NCBI RefSeq assembly: GCF_006475605.1
Contig: NZ_SSBC01000010.1
Coordinates: forward strand, 310,001-374,000
Direction: 5' to 3'
DNA from: Asticcacaulis tiandongensis
Lineage (GTDB): Bacteria > Pseudomonadota > Alphaproteobacteria > Caulobacterales > Caulobacteraceae
Length of the DNA: 64,000 nucleotides
In this document: piece by piece, positions 7,648-21,784 of the stretch
Layout of the letters: each line of letters begins with the position of its first letter
Numbering within the stretch: position 1 is the first letter of the stretch
Made by a program: the position numbers and the translations under genes
Notes under the pieces: generated by a model
Databases searched by the model: none
Told to the model about the DNA's origin: nothing
The model's input: only the letters and a program-made list of their open reading frames with translations

Positions 7648-8730
7648 ATGAATGTATTTGTGCATGTTGCCTATGGATTTGGTGCGGAAAACTGGCACAA
7701 AAAATATATCAACGGGCAATTGGTAGGCTGTAATGATGCTTACGCCTACGGATATTATCTGGCACAGGCATTGGGATGTCGCGTTACCTATTCAACGGAT
7801 CATTCGTATAATTTTCTACAAATGCTCGTAAGAGGCGCGCTGCGCCTTTTGCTTGGGTTTGATATTTTGCATGCCTATCGAAATCGTGGTGAATGGAAGA
7901 AGGCGGATGTAATCTGGACGCATACCGAAAGTCAGCATCTATCTATTTTGTGCCTGTGTATGCTCTTCAACATCAAGCGCCCCAAAATGATATGTCAAAG
8001 TGTTTGGCTTATGGACGAATTTAACCGTTTGTCTCCGCTGCATAAGTGGTTGTATTTGAGATTACTAAAGCAGGCCGATGTTTTAACTTTTCTTTCTGAG
8101 TGGAACAGGGACGCCTGTCGGAAGCTGTTACCAGACAAAGATGTACGCATGGTACATTTTGGCATTAATCCTGACGGTTTTGGTGTCTTAAATAGCGGCG
8201 TTCCGGCAAAAGAGCGGCGCAAAATCATGGCGGTTGGGAATGACAGGCACCGTGACTGGAATGCCCTTATTGCGCAATTTTCCAATACCGATTTTGATGT
8301 GCGCATTGTATCTACGCGCGTCAGCAAAAGAGATTTGCCTTCAAATATTAATATAAGCCCCGTTTCACGGCAAGCCGATTTGATTGAGGCCTATATGGAG
8401 GCTGATATTGCCATTGTGCCTTTGAAGCATAATCTGCATGCTTCGGGGATAACGGCTATCTTTGAGGCAAATTTGTTTGAAAAGCCGCTCATCGTTACAG
8501 ATATTGGTGGAATCGACGGTTATTTTTCTAATGACGAGGTCTATTTCGCGGAACACGCTTCAAATACATCCCTGTATGATTCTGCCGTGCATATTCGCCA
8601 AAACCGTGATGAAGCAACAGGTAAGGCGAAACGTGCAGCGCAAAGAACAAGGGCAGATTATTCCTCACAAGCCTATGTGGCGGCTCACGTGGCTTTGTCT
8701 CATGAATTGTTGAATAAAAACCGATTGTAG
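7648..8730 (+). CDS. GT-B fold glycosyltransferase (GT4-like) between rplL and rpoB
   Basis: A 360-residue cytoplasmic protein that reads as a two-domain GT-B glycosyltransferase. The C-terminal half carries RKIMAVGNDRHRDWNALI (start of the nucleotide-sugar domain), ADLIEAYMEADIAIVPLK and a GITAIFEANLFEKPLIVTD segment resembling the E-x7-E donor-binding motif. The donor and acceptor cannot be told. The frame opens at 7609, but the ATG at 7648 follows a purine-rich AAGAGGG and fits the hydrophobic first strand (MNVFVHVAYGFG). Codon use is clearly more AT-rich than the flanking ribosomal and polymerase genes, which suggests later acquisition. It is alone between the rplL terminator and the rpoB leader, and no other polysaccharide gene is near. 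Confidence 0.75.
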   Translation: MNVFVHVAYGFGAENWHKKYINGQLVGCNDAYAYGYYLAQALGCRVTYSTDHSYNFLQMLVRGALRLLLGFDILHAYRNRGEWKKADVIWTHTESQHLSILCLCMLFNIKRPKMICQSVWLMDEFNRLSPLHKWLYLRLLKQADVLTFLSEWNRDACRKLLPDKDVRMVHFGINPDGFGVLNSGVPAKERRKIMAVGNDRHRDWNALIAQFSNTDFDVRIVSTRVSKRDLPSNINISPVSRQADLIEAYMEADIAIVPLKHNLHASGITAIFEANLFEKPLIVTDIGGIDGYFSNDEVYFAEHASNTSLYDSAVHIRQNRDEATGKAKRAAQRTRADYSSQAYVAAHVALSHELLNKNRL

Positions 8731-9002
8731 TTGCATGAAGTTTCCCCTCGACAAACGGGGATAAGTGCGGTATGGCACGCTCCCCTTTGAGGCGTATTGC
8801 GCCTTGAATATAGGCCTGAAGCCGGTCTTATGCTCTTTCTACCGGCGAGGGGCTTACGCTTTCGGAACTGAAAGCCTTTGAAAAACAGTGTCTTTGATGA
8901 GCCATCATCATAAAAGAGCAGGCACGTTGAACGTTTCTCAAAACGCCCCGCAAGGGGTGGTAAACCTGAAAATTTATCGCGTCCCACGCACAAGGAATAA
9001 CG
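8731..9002 (+). promoter_or_regulatory. rpoB upstream region with small hairpins
   Basis: This 272-bp gap before rpoB holds no gene. It contains a hairpin AGGCG-TATTG-CGCCT (8790-8804) and CCCCGCAAGGGG (8946-8957). Because a terminator and a foreign-looking gene separate rpoB from rplL, rpoBC probably has its own promoter here. The AAGGA at 8992-8996 is the rpoB ribosome-binding site. Confidence 0.4.
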
Positions 9003-13076
<4,074 letters not shown>

Positions 13077-13154
13077 GGCGCAAGCCTTACCCCCCAACCC
13101 TCCGCCACTATCTGCTGAATTTTTAGGCGCCTAGGCGCACATGGAGTCACTGGA

Positions 13155-16100
13155 ATGAACCAGGAAGTCCTCAATATCTTTAATCCGGTACAGGTCGCCC
13201 CGACCTTCGACCAGATCCGCATCACACTGGCGGCACCTGAGAAAATTCTCTCGTGGTCGTTCGGTGAAATCAAGAAGCCGGAAACCATCAACTATCGTAC
13301 GTTCAAGCCTGAGCGTGATGGTCTGTTCTGTGCGCGTATCTTTGGCCCGACCAAGGATTACGAATGCCTGTGCGGCAAGTACAAGCGCATGAAGTACAAG
13401 GGCATCATCTGTGAAAAGTGTGGTGTCGAAGTTACGCTCAGCCGCGTGCGTCGTGAGCGCATGGGCCACATCGAACTGGCGTCGCCGGTTGCCCACATCT
13501 GGTTCCTGAAGTCTCTGCCTTCGCGTATCTCCATGTTCCTCGACATGGCACTGAAGGACGTTGAGCGCGTTCTGTACTTTGAAAACTATATCGTCACAGA
13601 GCCTGGCCTGACACCTTTGAAGCTGAACCAGCTTCTGAGCGAAGACGAATATTATCGCTATCAGGAAGAATTCGGCGACGACAGCTTCACGGCTGAAATC
13701 GGTGCTGAAGCCATCCGCAACATGCTGATGGGCATGAACCTCAATGAGGTTGCCGACAAGCTGCGCGCGGAACTGGCGGATAATCCTTCGGAAATCAAGG
13801 CCAAGAAGGCGTCCAAGCGTCTTAAGCTGATCGAAGCCTTCCTTGAGTCCGGCAACAAGCCTGAGTGGATGGTGCTGACGGTTGTGCCGGTGATCCCGCC
13901 GGAACTGCGTCCGCTGGTGCCGCTGGATGGTGGTCGTTTCGCCACCTCCGACCTCAACGATCTGTACCGTCGCGTTATCAACCGGAACAACCGTTTGAAG
14001 CGTCTGATGGAACTGCGTGCGCCGGACATCATTATCCGCAACGAAAAGCGTATGCTTCAGGAATCGGTTGACGCCCTGTTCGACAACGGTCGTCGTGGCC
14101 GTGTCATCACCGGTGCCAACAAGCGTCCGCTCAAGTCTCTGGCTGACATGCTTAAGGGTAAGCAGGGTCGTTTCCGTCAGAACCTGCTCGGCAAGCGCGT
14201 CGACTATTCCGGTCGTTCGGTTATTACAGTTGGACCTGAACTGAAACTGCACGAGTGCGGTCTGCCGAAGAAGATGGCTCTGGAACTGTTCAAGCCATTC
14301 ATCTATGCGCGTCTGGATGCCAAGGGCCTGTCGGGTACCGTCAAGCAATCCAAGCGTATGGTTGAGCGCGAACAGCCTCAGGTCTGGGATATCCTCGAAG
14401 AGGTTATCCGCGAACATCCGGTGATGCTGAACCGCGCACCGACGCTTCACCGTCTTGGCATTCAGGCCTTTGAGCCTAAGCTGATCGAAGGTAAGGCGAT
14501 CCGTCTGCACCCGCTCGTCTGTTCGGCCTTTAACGCCGACTTCGACGGCGACCAGATGGCTGTGCACGTACCGCTGTCGCTTGAAGCCCAGCTTGAAGCC
14601 CGCGTCCTGATGATGTCGACCAACAACATCCTGTCGCCTGCCAACGGCAAGCCGATCATCGTGCCTTCGCAGGATATCGTGCTGGGTCTCTATTACCTGT
14701 CGCTGGTTAAGGACAACGAGCAGGGCGAAGGCATGATCTTTGCCGACCTGAACGAAATTCAGTCGGCTCTCGATGCTGCTGTGGTGTCGATGCATGCCAA
14801 GGTCAAGTGCCGCTTCACCGAAGTGGACCCTGACGGCGTCACCCGCACCCGCGTTGTTGATACGACACCGGGCCGCATGAAAATTGCTGCGCTTCTGCCG
14901 CGTCACGCTTCGATTGGCCTCAAGGTTCTTGAGAAGAACCTGACCAAGAAGGAAATCGGTAACCTGATCGACGTGGTTTATCGCCACTGCGGCCAGAAGG
15001 CGACGGTGATCTTTGCTGACCAGATCATGGCTCTGGGCTTCAAGGAAGCGGCGCGCGCCGGTATCTCGTTCGGTAAGGACGACATTGTTATCCCTGAAAC
15101 CAAGAAGGGGATCGTTGAAGAAACCCGTAAGCTGGTTGAAGAATACGAGCAGCAATATGCCGACGGTCTGATCACCAAGGGTGAGAAGTACAACAAGGTG
15201 GTTGATGCCTGGTCGAAGGCGACCGATCGCGTTTCCGACGAAATGATGAAGGAAATCAGCCGTAAGCACCTGCATGAAGATGGCCGCGAAAAAGAGATCA
15301 ACTCGATCTATATGATGGCCAACTCAGGGGCTCGTGGTTCTCAGGCCCAGATGAAGCAGCTGGGGGGTATGCGCGGTCTGATGGCCAAGCCTTCGGGCGA
15401 GATCATCGAAACGCCGATCATCTCGAACTTCAAGGAAGGCCTGTCGGTTCTGGAATACTTCAACTCGACCCACGGGGCGCGTAAGGGCCTTGCGGATACC
15501 GCGTTGAAGACCGCTAACTCCGGTTACCTGACCCGCCGTCTGGTGGACGTGGCACAAGACTGTATCATCATGGAAGAAGACTGCGGCACGACACGTGGCA
15601 TTACGCTGCGCGCTGTGGTCGAAGGCGGTGATGTGCTGGTGTCTCTGGGCGCGCGCGTTCTGGGTCGTACGGCTGCGGAAGACATCAAGGACGTCGCTAC
15701 CGGTGAAGTCGTGGTGCCTGCCGATACCTATATTGACGAAAATGTTGTCGATGCCATTGACGCTTCGGGCGTTCAGTCGGTCAAGGTACGTTCGGTACTG
15801 ACCTGTGAAGCCGAACAAGGTACCTGCGCGGCCTGTTATGGTCGTGACCTTGCCCGCGGTACCCGCGTCAACATGGGTGAAGCGGTCGGTGTTATCGCCG
15901 CTCAGTCTATCGGTGAACCTGGAACCCAGCTGACCATGCGTACCTTCCACATTGGTGGTACGGCTCAGGTGGCTGAACAGTCCTTCTACGAAACCACCTC
16001 TGACGGTGTGGTGAAGCTCAATACGGCGCCGACCGTTCGCGGTTCGCATGGCGATCTGATCTCCATGAGCCGTAACCTGATCATCACTATCCATCATGAT

Positions 16101-17336
16101 GGCAAGGATCGTGAATCCTATAAGGTACCTTATGGTTCGCGTCTGCGCGTTGAGGCGGGTAACGAGGTCAAAAAAGGCCAGCGTCTGGCCGAGTGGGACC
16201 CCTATACCAACCCGATCATCACCGAAGTGGGTGGTAAGGTTCGCTTCGAAGACCTTAATGACGGTCAGTCCGTCCGTGAGGAAACCGACGAAGCCACCGG
16301 CATCACCAACCGCGTCGTTGTTGATTTCCGTGCCGCCTCCAAGGCACAGGAACTGCGTCCGACCATGGGCATTATTGATGCCGATGGGGCTTACCTGCGT
16401 CTGGCCAGTGGTGCGGAAGCCCGCTACCTGTTGCCGGTCGGGGCTATCTTGTCGGTCGGTAACGGTGATGAGGTTCGCCCCGGTGAAATCATCGCCCGTA
16501 TCCCGACAGAAGGTGCCAAGACCCGCGACATCACCGGTGGTCTGCCGCGCGTTGCTGAACTGTTTGAAGCCCGTCGTCCGAAGGATTGCGCCGTCATCGC
16601 CGAAATGGATGGCCGCGTAGAATTTGGTCGCGACTACAAGAACAAGCGCCGCATCAAGATCACGCCGGAAGATGGTGGTGAAGCCGTCGAGTTCCTGATC
16701 CCTAAGGGTAAGCATATCTCCGTCCATGACGGCGATATCATCCAGAAGGGTGACTATATCATCGACGGTAACCCAGATCCGCATGATCTGCTGCGTATTC
16801 AGGGTGTTGAGGCTCTGGCTGAGTATTTGGTCAACGAAGTGCAGGAAGTTTACCGCCTGCAAGGCGTGCCGATCAACGACAAGCACATCGAAGTCATCGT
16901 GCGTCAGATGCTGCAAAAGGTCGAAATCCTTGAGCCGGGCGATACTGGCCTGATCAAGGGTGATCACCTCGACAAGCCGGAAGTTGACCTCGAAAACCTT
17001 AAGGCCGAGCGTCGTGGGGGCCGTCCGGCACTTACGCAGCCGGTTCTGCTCGGGATCACCAAGGCATCGCTGCAAACGCGCAGCTTCATTTCGGCGGCTT
17101 CGTTCCAGGAGACGACGCGCGTTCTTACCGAGGCTTCGGTCAACGGCAAGATCGATACGCTCGACGGCCTCAAGGAAAACGTAATCGTCGGTCGTCTGAT
17201 TCCGGCAGGTACGGGTGCCTATCTGCGCTCGCTCCAGCGTATCGCCACCAAGCGTGACGAAGCTCTGGCGCACCAGCGTGAAGAAGCTATGGAACCGTTG
17301 CCGGCAGAAGTTCTGCTTGAGGGGCCGCAGGGCTAA
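13155..17336 (+). CDS. rpoC: DNA-directed RNA polymerase subunit beta'
   Basis: The 1393-residue beta' subunit forms the catalytic centre with RpoB. It has the N-terminal zinc-binding region [20 protein letters not shown] (about residues 71-90), the invariant Mg-binding loop [12 protein letters not shown] (about 460-471), the trigger-loop/bridge-helix region including [19 protein letters not shown], and the second Cys cluster around [19 protein letters not shown] (about 885-903). The C-terminus carries the [18 protein letters not shown] block. Start at the ATG at 13155; length is normal. It ends the rpoBC operon and is followed by a strong hairpin terminator. Confidence 0.99.
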   Translation: MNQEVLNIFNPVQVAPTFDQIRITLAAPEKILSWSFGEIKKPETINYRTFKPERDGLFCARIFGPTKDYECLCGKYKRMKYKGIICEKCGVEVTLSRVRRERMGHIELASPVAHIWFLKSLPSRISMFLDMALKDVERVLYFENYIVTEPGLTPLKLNQLLSEDEYYRYQEEFGDDSFTAEIGAEAIRNMLMGMNLNEVADKLRAELADNPSEIKAKKASKRLKLIEAFLESGNKPEWMVLTVVPVIPPELRPLVPLDGGRFATSDLNDLYRRVINRNNRLKRLMELRAPDIIIRNEKRMLQESVDALFDNGRRGRVITGANKRPLKSLADMLKGKQGRFRQNLLGKRVDYSGRSVITVGPELKLHECGLPKKMALELFKPFIYARLDAKGLSGTVKQSKRMVEREQPQVWDILEEVIREHPVMLNRAPTLHRLGIQAFEPKLIEGKAIRLHPLVCSAFNADFDGDQMAVHVPLSLEAQLEARVLMMSTNNILSPANGKPIIVPSQDIVLGLYYLSLVKDNEQGEGMIFADLNEIQSALDAAVVSMHAKVKCRFTEVDPDGVTRTRVVDTTPGRMKIAALLPRHASIGLKVLEKNLTKKEIGNLIDVVYRHCGQKATVIFADQIMALGFKEAARAGISFGKDDIVIPETKKGIVEETRKLVEEYEQQYADGLITKGEKYNKVVDAWSKATDRVSDEMMKEISRKHLHEDGREKEINSIYMMANSGARGSQAQMKQLGGMRGLMAKPSGEIIETPIISNFKEGLSVLEYFNSTHGARKGLADTALKTANSGYLTRRLVDVAQDCIIMEEDCGTTRGITLRAVVEGGDVLVSLGARVLGRTAAEDIKDVATGEVVVPADTYIDENVVDAIDASGVQSVKVRSVLTCEAEQGTCAACYGRDLARGTRVNMGEAVGVIAAQSIGEPGTQLTMRTFHIGGTAQVAEQSFYETTSDGVVKLNTAPTVRGSHGDLISMSRNLIITIHHDGKDRESYKVPYGSRLRVEAGNEVKKGQRLAEWDPYTNPIITEVGGKVRFEDLNDGQSVREETDEATGITNRVVVDFRAASKAQELRPTMGIIDADGAYLRLASGAEARYLLPVGAILSVGNGDEVRPGEIIARIPTEGAKTRDITGGLPRVAELFEARRPKDCAVIAEMDGRVEFGRDYKNKRRIKITPEDGGEAVEFLIPKGKHISVHDGDIIQKGDYIIDGNPDPHDLLRIQGVEALAEYLVNEVQEVYRLQGVPINDKHIEVIVRQMLQKVEILEPGDTGLIKGDHLDKPEVDLENLKAERRGGRPALTQPVLLGITKASLQTRSFISAASFQETTRVLTEASVNGKIDTLDGLKENVIVGRLIPAGTGAYLRSLQRIATKRDEALAHQREEAMEPLPAEVLLEGPQG

Positions 17337-17382
17337 TAGCCCTGCACCCGTTAGCCCCGAGGTATGTGGGGCCGGTTATATG

Positions 17383-17418
17383 AAAAAAACCTCCGCAGGC
17401 AACTGCGGAGGTTTTTTT
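17383..17418 (+). terminator. Rho-independent terminator after rpoC
   Basis: Stem CCTCCGCAG (17390-17398) and CTGCGGAGG (17403-17411) with loop GCAA, flanked by seven A on the left and seven T on the right. It can act in both directions and lies 47 bases after the rpoC stop. Confidence 0.93.
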
Positions 17419-17464
17419 GTGGGTAATTGGAAGGGGGAAAGCGTATGGGGCGATTGGGTTTATA

Positions 17465-17554
17465 CCCCTCCGTCTCGTCGCTAAAGCGCCGAGCCACCTC
17501 CCCACGCAAGCGTAGGGAGGAGAGATGCCCCCTCCGCCGCTTTCAGGGGAGGAT
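17465..17554. repeat. Two-hairpin intergenic repeat, copy 3 (longer variant)
   Basis: CCCCTCCGTCTCGTCG, a stem region around AGCGCCGAG, CCACCTCCCCACGC with its partner GCGTAGGGAGG, then a second short unit CCCCCTCCGCCG...CAGGGGAGGATGA. It sits between the rpoC and bamE terminators and may be two units fused. Confidence 0.7.
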
Positions 17555-17563
17555 GAAGACAAC

Positions 17564-17596
17564 AAAAAAGCTCCGAGGAAGTTTCGGAGCTTTTTT
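17564..17596 (-). terminator. Bidirectional terminator after bamE
   Basis: Stem GCTCCGA (17570-17576) and TCGGAGC (17584-17590), with six A to the left and six T to the right. It lies downstream of bamE on the minus strand and back to back with the rpoC terminator. Confidence 0.88.
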
Positions 17597-17654
17597 AATC
17601 ATGGAAGAAGCCCCACACCTCGGGGCAAACGGGTGCAGGGTGCTAGCACCCTGC

Positions 17655-18143
17655 CTACTCGCGGCGGCGTTGGCCACCCAGCTGGTCTTCTTCGTTGACG
17701 ATGGTCTGACGGCCGACGTTACCGAGAATCTGTTCCAACGCGGTCAGTTCGCGGCCACGGGTCGGAGTCTTGTTGGGGTTGAGGGCAAAGTCACGGCCAT
17801 CGGCCAGTGACAGGTTGCGAACTTCCTTGACGACCTGCGTGTCACGATCAAATTCGACAACTGTGACGCTGCGGGCGGTCACGGTGGTCGGCTTATAGGT
17901 CATCTTCATATTGCTCTGGCTAATATAGTACCAGATGCCCGGATCATAGGTGGCGACCTGAGAGGGGGAGCCGAATTTTGTGCGTACCGAGGTTTGCGTG
18001 TCTTCGCCAACCTTGATGTCCTTGGCCGGGTCCGCTTCGATAGCCAGATAGCCCTGACGTGACATGGTAGGCGCGCAGGCAGCGGCGCTCAGGCCTAAGA
18101 GGGCAGCAAGACTGAGGGGCAGAAGAGACGACAGCTTTTTCAT
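17655..18143 (-). CDS. bamE: Outer membrane protein assembly factor BamE (SmpA/OmlA family) lipoprotein
   Basis: BamE is a small outer-membrane lipoprotein of the BAM complex that inserts beta-barrel proteins. The 162-residue product starts with a lipoprotein signal peptide (MKKLSSLLPLSLAALL) ending in a lipobox AAAC with Cys23. The SmpA/OmlA core includes GEDTQTSVRTKFGSPSQVA, where the family has its G-x-T-x2-V-x3-LG-x-P signature, and DPGIWYYISQ before the last strands. The C-terminal tail (DQLGGQRRRE) is alphaproteobacterial in style. It is convergent with rpoC and divergent from the bc1 chaperone gene. Its likely clients here include CzcC and the autotransporter. Confidence 0.9.
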   Translation of the reverse strand: MKKLSSLLPLSLAALLGLSAAACAPTMSRQGYLAIEADPAKDIKVGEDTQTSVRTKFGSPSQVATYDPGIWYYISQSNMKMTYKPTTVTARSVTVVEFDRDTQVVKEVRNLSLADGRDFALNPNKTPTRGRELTALEQILGNVGRQTIVNEEDQLGGQRRRE

Positions 18144-18190
18144 ATTAATCCATAGGCGGGGTTTGACCTGTACAGCACGCGAAACACTTT

Positions 18191-18208
18191 AAGCGCTTCA
18201 CACTTTTC
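18191..18208. repeat. Short copy of the GAAAAGTGTGAAGCGCTT repeat
   Basis: On the minus strand this reads GAAAAGTGTGAAGCGCTT, identical to the core of the second unit at 36810-36854. It lies 48 bases upstream of the bamE start, between bamE and the divergent chaperone gene. Confidence 0.6.
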
Positions 18209-18298
18209 GCATTGCACTTAAGGCACTTACTGCATAGTTAAGGCTGAATGAAGGCCATATTTATATGTGCTTTGCAAGTCAGTTTACAGGTTCGCATC

Positions 18299-18910
18299 AT
18301 GCTCGACAAGCTAATGAAGGCCATTATCGGGCTTAAGCCCCGTCCATCGGATGCGATTGGCCGTACGCTCTATGCCCAGACGGTGGCTCAGGCGCGTGAT
18401 GTACGTCTTTTCACCGATTATGGCGTCAAGGACGAGATCGGGGCGCGGTTTGAGGTGCTGACCGTCCATGTGCTGATTCTTATTGGCATATTGCGGGCCG
18501 AGGCCGATGACGAGCAGCGTAAGGAAACGGCTCAGGCTTTGTTTGATGCGTTTCTTCTGGCGCTGGACAACACCTTGCGTGAGCAGGGGGTGGGTGACCT
18601 GACTGTACCAAAGAAGATGAAGAAACTGACGGAAACCGTCAATGCGCGTTTGCATGCCTGGATCGATATCTGGGATCAGGGCGGTGACCATGCTGTGCAG
18701 ACTGATTACCTGCTGCGCACGGTGTATGCCGTTGGGGACGAAGAAGAGGCTGATTCGCGGCGTCCCCTTTGGGCGGAGGCCTTTAGCCACTATATTACAC
18801 GTATACGCTCAGGCATTGAGCCGTCGCGTTTGCTGACCGGTCAGGCTGACTGGTTGCAGACGGACTGGCCGCCGGTCAGCGAAACATCACATCTTAACGC
18901 AGAGGCTTAA
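18299..18910 (+). CDS. Ubiquinol-cytochrome c chaperone family protein
   Basis: A roughly 203-residue cytosolic protein of the CBP3/UQCC1-like family, whose mitochondrial members help assemble cytochrome b of the bc1 complex. Visible features are an N-terminal RPSDAIGRTLYAQTVAQARD block, the FEVLTVHVLILIGILR helix, an AQALFDAFLLALDNTLREQG block and the conserved GVGDLTVPKKMKKL, where the family has (V)GDx(A/S)VPK(R/K)MK. The frame opens at 18248, but the internal ATG at 18299 (MLDKLMKAI) gives the usual N-terminus; the choice is not decided by a clear ribosome-binding site. It starts the run chaperone / DUF177 / plsX / fabH / ihfA / MerR, a conserved alphaproteobacterial order. Confidence 0.85.
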   Translation: MLDKLMKAIIGLKPRPSDAIGRTLYAQTVAQARDVRLFTDYGVKDEIGARFEVLTVHVLILIGILRAEADDEQRKETAQALFDAFLLALDNTLREQGVGDLTVPKKMKKLTETVNARLHAWIDIWDQGGDHAVQTDYLLRTVYAVGDEEEADSRRPLWAEAFSHYITRIRSGIEPSRLLTGQADWLQTDWPPVSETSHLNAEA

Positions 18911-18913
18911 GCC

Positions 18914-19462
18914 ATGACTGATACCCAGACACCTGATTCGCCATTGTGGCCGCATACGGTGCGTTTCGATGAAGCCGCGCGCGGGCTTGATCTGACGCTT
19001 GGGGCCGATACGGCGCGGCTTAAGGTCATTGCCGAGGGCTTTGGCATGAGTGAGTTGCATCACCTTGAGGCGCGTATAAAAACCCGCAGCACGCAAGGCA
19101 ATCGGGGCGAGGTGGTGGTCGTCAGCGTCGCGGTAAAGGCCGAGGTCTCGCAGGAATGTGGGGTGACGCTTGATCTGTTCCGTCACGAAATTGAGGCTGA
19201 CATTGATGTGGTCTGTGCGCTGGTGGAAAAGCGCCGGTCGGCTGAGGGCGATGAGCCTGAGCAGGAACTGAGCCTTGATGATCTTGATGAGCCGGATCGT
19301 ATTGAAAATGGTCAGATCGATATCGGGCAATATGTCATTGAAGCGCTGGGAGAGGCCTATGATCCCTTTGCGCGCAAACCGGGTGCGGTATTCGAGGAGC
19401 CTGATGTCGCGCCGGAACCGTCACCGTTCGCGGTGCTGTCGCAGTTAAAGCCCAACGACTAA
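18914..19462 (+). CDS. DUF177 (YceD-like) protein
   Basis: A 182-residue soluble protein of the DUF177/YceD family. The bacterial and plant members influence accumulation of large-subunit rRNA, though the mechanism is unclear. Motifs include a LHHLEARIKTRSTQGNRGEV segment, the CGVTLDLFRHEIEADIDVV strand region (the family Cys context), and the diagnostic DEPDRIENGQIDIGQYVIE followed by ALGEAYDPFARKPG, matching the usual D-x-G-x2-(I/L)DLGE-x4-E-L-x2-L-P(Y)-R pattern. It begins three bases after the chaperone stop and lies before plsX. No rpmF intervenes, as is normal in alphaproteobacteria. Confidence 0.88.
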   Translation: MTDTQTPDSPLWPHTVRFDEAARGLDLTLGADTARLKVIAEGFGMSELHHLEARIKTRSTQGNRGEVVVVSVAVKAEVSQECGVTLDLFRHEIEADIDVVCALVEKRRSAEGDEPEQELSLDDLDEPDRIENGQIDIGQYVIEALGEAYDPFARKPGAVFEEPDVAPEPSPFAVLSQLKPND

Positions 19463-19562
19463 CCATCGGGAAACGCGTTTTTCCGTTGCGTTTTCTTATG
19501 AATAGGTGTTTCACAGCATTGTTATCACGGTTTTCCGTTGTGAGAGGTTTTGAGCGTTTCCT

Positions 19563-20696
19563 TTGTCTTCGTCATCTGAAAATACGTCTGAACCCTCCGA
19601 TAGTCTGCGCCCATCCGTGAAAAAAACGGAGGGTGTGGTCATAGCCATTGACGCCATGGGGGGAGATCATGGCCCGCGTGTCACGGTTGCTGGCGCGGCG
19701 CAGGCGCTTGAGCGCGAAAATATCGCCGGCCTGGGCTTTCAGTTTCATGGTGACGAAGCCCTGATTGCGCCTGAACTGGCGCGCTATCCGGCGCTTAAGG
19801 CGATCAGCCGCATCGTGCATACAGATCAGTCTGTGGCGATGAATGAAAAGCCAGCGCAGGCGCTGCGTCGTAAGGGCACCAGCCTGTTTATGGCCATTGC
19901 CGCCGTCAAGTCCGGTGAGGCCAGTGCGGTTGTGTCTGCGGGCAATACTGGCGCGTTGATGGCGCTGTCGAAAATGATCCTCAAGATGATGGCGCCGGAT
20001 CTTGAGCGCCCGGCGATTGCCTGTGGCTGGCCGAATCTCAAGGGCATGGGCACGGTGCTTGATGTCGGGGCCAATGTGACGTCGGATGCGCAGCAACTGA
20101 TTGAATTTGCCGTCATGGGCACGGCTTTCCATCGCGCGGTGCGCGGTGTCGATAAGCCAACCGTGGGCCTGCTGAATGTCGGTTCGGAAGATGTGAAAGG
20201 CCATGAAGAGGTGCGTGAAGCCCATCGCCTTCTGCGGGAAGGTGGCTTCGGTATCAATTATCATGGCTTTGTCGAGGGCGATGATATTGCGCTCGGGACG
20301 ACCGATGTCGTGGTGACGGACGGTTTTACCGGTAATATCGCCCTGAAAACCGCCGAAGGTACGGCGCGGTTTGTCAAAAATCTGTTTAAGGACGCATTAA
20401 AGTCATCACCTCTGGCTATGCTGGGCGCGCTTCTGGCGGCACCGGCGCTAAAGAAAATGGCGCGTCGGGTTGATCCCGGTCAGGCTAATGGCGGGCCGCT
20501 TCTGGGGCTGAATGGGATTGTGGTCAAAAGCCACGGCGGGGCTGAGGCCTGGGCCTATTCCAATGCGGTGTCGGTGGCGATTTCGCTGGCGGCATCCAAT
20601 TACGTGAACGACATTCGCAGCGCTCTGGCGCAGGTCAGGCAATCCATGGCCGAAACAGCCGAAGTGGCTGAACGGGCGGACGAAAAGGTATCGTGA
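19563..20696 (+). CDS. plsX: Phosphate acyltransferase PlsX
   Basis: PlsX makes acyl-phosphate from acyl-ACP for PlsY, the first committed step of phospholipid synthesis. The core starts at VVIAIDAMGGDHGPRVTV and includes MNEKPAQALRRKGTSLFMA, VSAGNTGALMALSKM, DVGANVTSDAQQLIEFAVMG, GLLNVGSEDVKGHE and the VVVTDGFTGNIALKTAEG block, all family hallmarks. The open frame starts at a TTG (19563) with a roughly 25-residue Ser/Glu-rich extension before the core; an in-frame GTG at 19617 is an alternative start. Neither has a convincing ribosome-binding site, so the N-terminus is uncertain. The stop overlaps the region of the fabH start, pointing to coupled translation. Confidence 0.95.
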   Translation: MSSSSENTSEPSDSLRPSVKKTEGVVIAIDAMGGDHGPRVTVAGAAQALERENIAGLGFQFHGDEALIAPELARYPALKAISRIVHTDQSVAMNEKPAQALRRKGTSLFMAIAAVKSGEASAVVSAGNTGALMALSKMILKMMAPDLERPAIACGWPNLKGMGTVLDVGANVTSDAQQLIEFAVMGTAFHRAVRGVDKPTVGLLNVGSEDVKGHEEVREAHRLLREGGFGINYHGFVEGDDIALGTTDVVVTDGFTGNIALKTAEGTARFVKNLFKDALKSSPLAMLGALLAAPALKKMARRVDPGQANGGPLLGLNGIVVKSHGGAEAWAYSNAVSVAISLAASNYVNDIRSALAQVRQSMAETAEVAERADEKVS

Positions 20697-20698
20697 GC

Positions 20699-21676
20699 AT
20701 GAGTGTGATACGTACAGCTGTGACGGGCATCGGGGGATATCTTCCCGAGCAGGTTCTGACCAATGCTGACTTCACGCGCATGGTCGATACGTCTGACGAA
20801 TGGATTGTCGAACGCACCGGTATAAAGCAGCGCCATAAGGCGGCCGAAGGTCAGGTCACCAGTGATCTGGCGGTAGAGGCGGCCAAGGTGGCGCTGGCGG
20901 CGTCGGGGCGTGATATTTCTGACATTGATCTGATCATTGTCGCGACGACGACGCCCGACATGACCTTTCCGTCTACGGCGTCGATCGTGCAGGCAAAGAT
21001 GGGTGCCAAGGGCGCTGCCTTTGACGTTCAGGCGGTCTGTTCGGGCTTTGTCTATGCCTTAAGTGTAGCTGACGGTTTCGTGGCGCGCGGATTGTCCAAA
21101 GCGGCGCTGGTGATCGGGGCTGAGGTCATGAGCCGGATCATCGATTATACGGATCGGGGCACCTGTATCCTGTTCGGGGACGGGGCGGGTGCCGTGGTGC
21201 TTGAGCCGGTTGAAGGGCAGGGGACGTCTGCGGATCGCGGCATTCTCAGCTTTGACCTGCAGTGCGACGGTACCAAGACCGATCTTTTGTATGTTGATGG
21301 CGGCGTGTTCGAAAATAACAACCACATCGGCAAGATACGTATGGTCGGGAATCAGATTTTCCGTCACGCCGTGCAGAAAATCGCGCAGGCCACCGAGGCA
21401 GCCATTGAAAAGGCCGGTATCACCCATGACGATGTGGACTGGTTTGTGCCGCATCAGGCCAATCAGCGTATCCTTGATGGCGTAGCGGACAAGCTGGGGC
21501 TTGATCGGGCCAAGGTGGTGTCCACGGTGGCTAACCATGCCAATACCTCGGCGGCGTCTATTCCGCTGGCCTGGTATGAGGCGACGAAAGACGGTCGGAT
21601 CAAGACCGGTGATCTGGTGCTCATCGAGGCGCTGGGGGGCGGTTTGACATGGGCTGCGGCGGCCATCCGGGTTTAG
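20699..21676 (+). CDS. fabH: 3-oxoacyl-[ACP] synthase III (beta-ketoacyl-ACP synthase III)
   Basis: FabH condenses acetyl-CoA with malonyl-ACP to start fatty-acid synthesis. The 325-residue thiolase-fold protein has the Cys-His-Asn triad: AFDVQAVCSGFVYAL (Cys near 110), VPHQANQRILDGVA (His near 250) and ANHANTSAASIPLA (Asn near 280). The N-terminal VDTSDEWIVERTGIKQRH is also typical. The ATG at 20699 is preferred over the GTG at 20693 because an AAAGG at 20684-20688 is well placed for it. It follows plsX by two bases. Confidence 0.97.
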   Translation: MSVIRTAVTGIGGYLPEQVLTNADFTRMVDTSDEWIVERTGIKQRHKAAEGQVTSDLAVEAAKVALAASGRDISDIDLIIVATTTPDMTFPSTASIVQAKMGAKGAAFDVQAVCSGFVYALSVADGFVARGLSKAALVIGAEVMSRIIDYTDRGTCILFGDGAGAVVLEPVEGQGTSADRGILSFDLQCDGTKTDLLYVDGGVFENNNHIGKIRMVGNQIFRHAVQKIAQATEAAIEKAGITHDDVDWFVPHQANQRILDGVADKLGLDRAKVVSTVANHANTSAASIPLAWYEATKDGRIKTGDLVLIEALGGGLTWAAAAIRV

Positions 21677-21724
21677 AGATTTTGTGTCTTCTCTGATATT
21701 TGATGATGTGACGCGCATAAGTCT

Positions 21725-21753
21725 TTGACGCGAACGGGAAAAAATGCGTATCC
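21725..21753 (+). promoter_or_regulatory. Possible sigma-70-type promoter of ihfA
   Basis: TTGACG (21725-21730) is followed after 17 bases by GTATCC (21748-21753), within the larger GCGTATCC. This resembles the alphaproteobacterial housekeeping pattern. It lies in the 108-bp gap between fabH and ihfA, so the last two genes may have a promoter of their own. Confidence 0.4.
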
Positions 21754-21784
21754 TGTTCGGGTTGCATGACTCTAACGGGAGTGG

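Noticed and set aside
13131-17273. Very long minus-strand frames (714 and 649 codons) opposite rpoC
   Set aside because: They mirror the codon pattern of rpoC, carry no domains, and are typical antisense shadows of a highly biased gene. The same applies to frames opposite rpoB, typA, icd and alaS.
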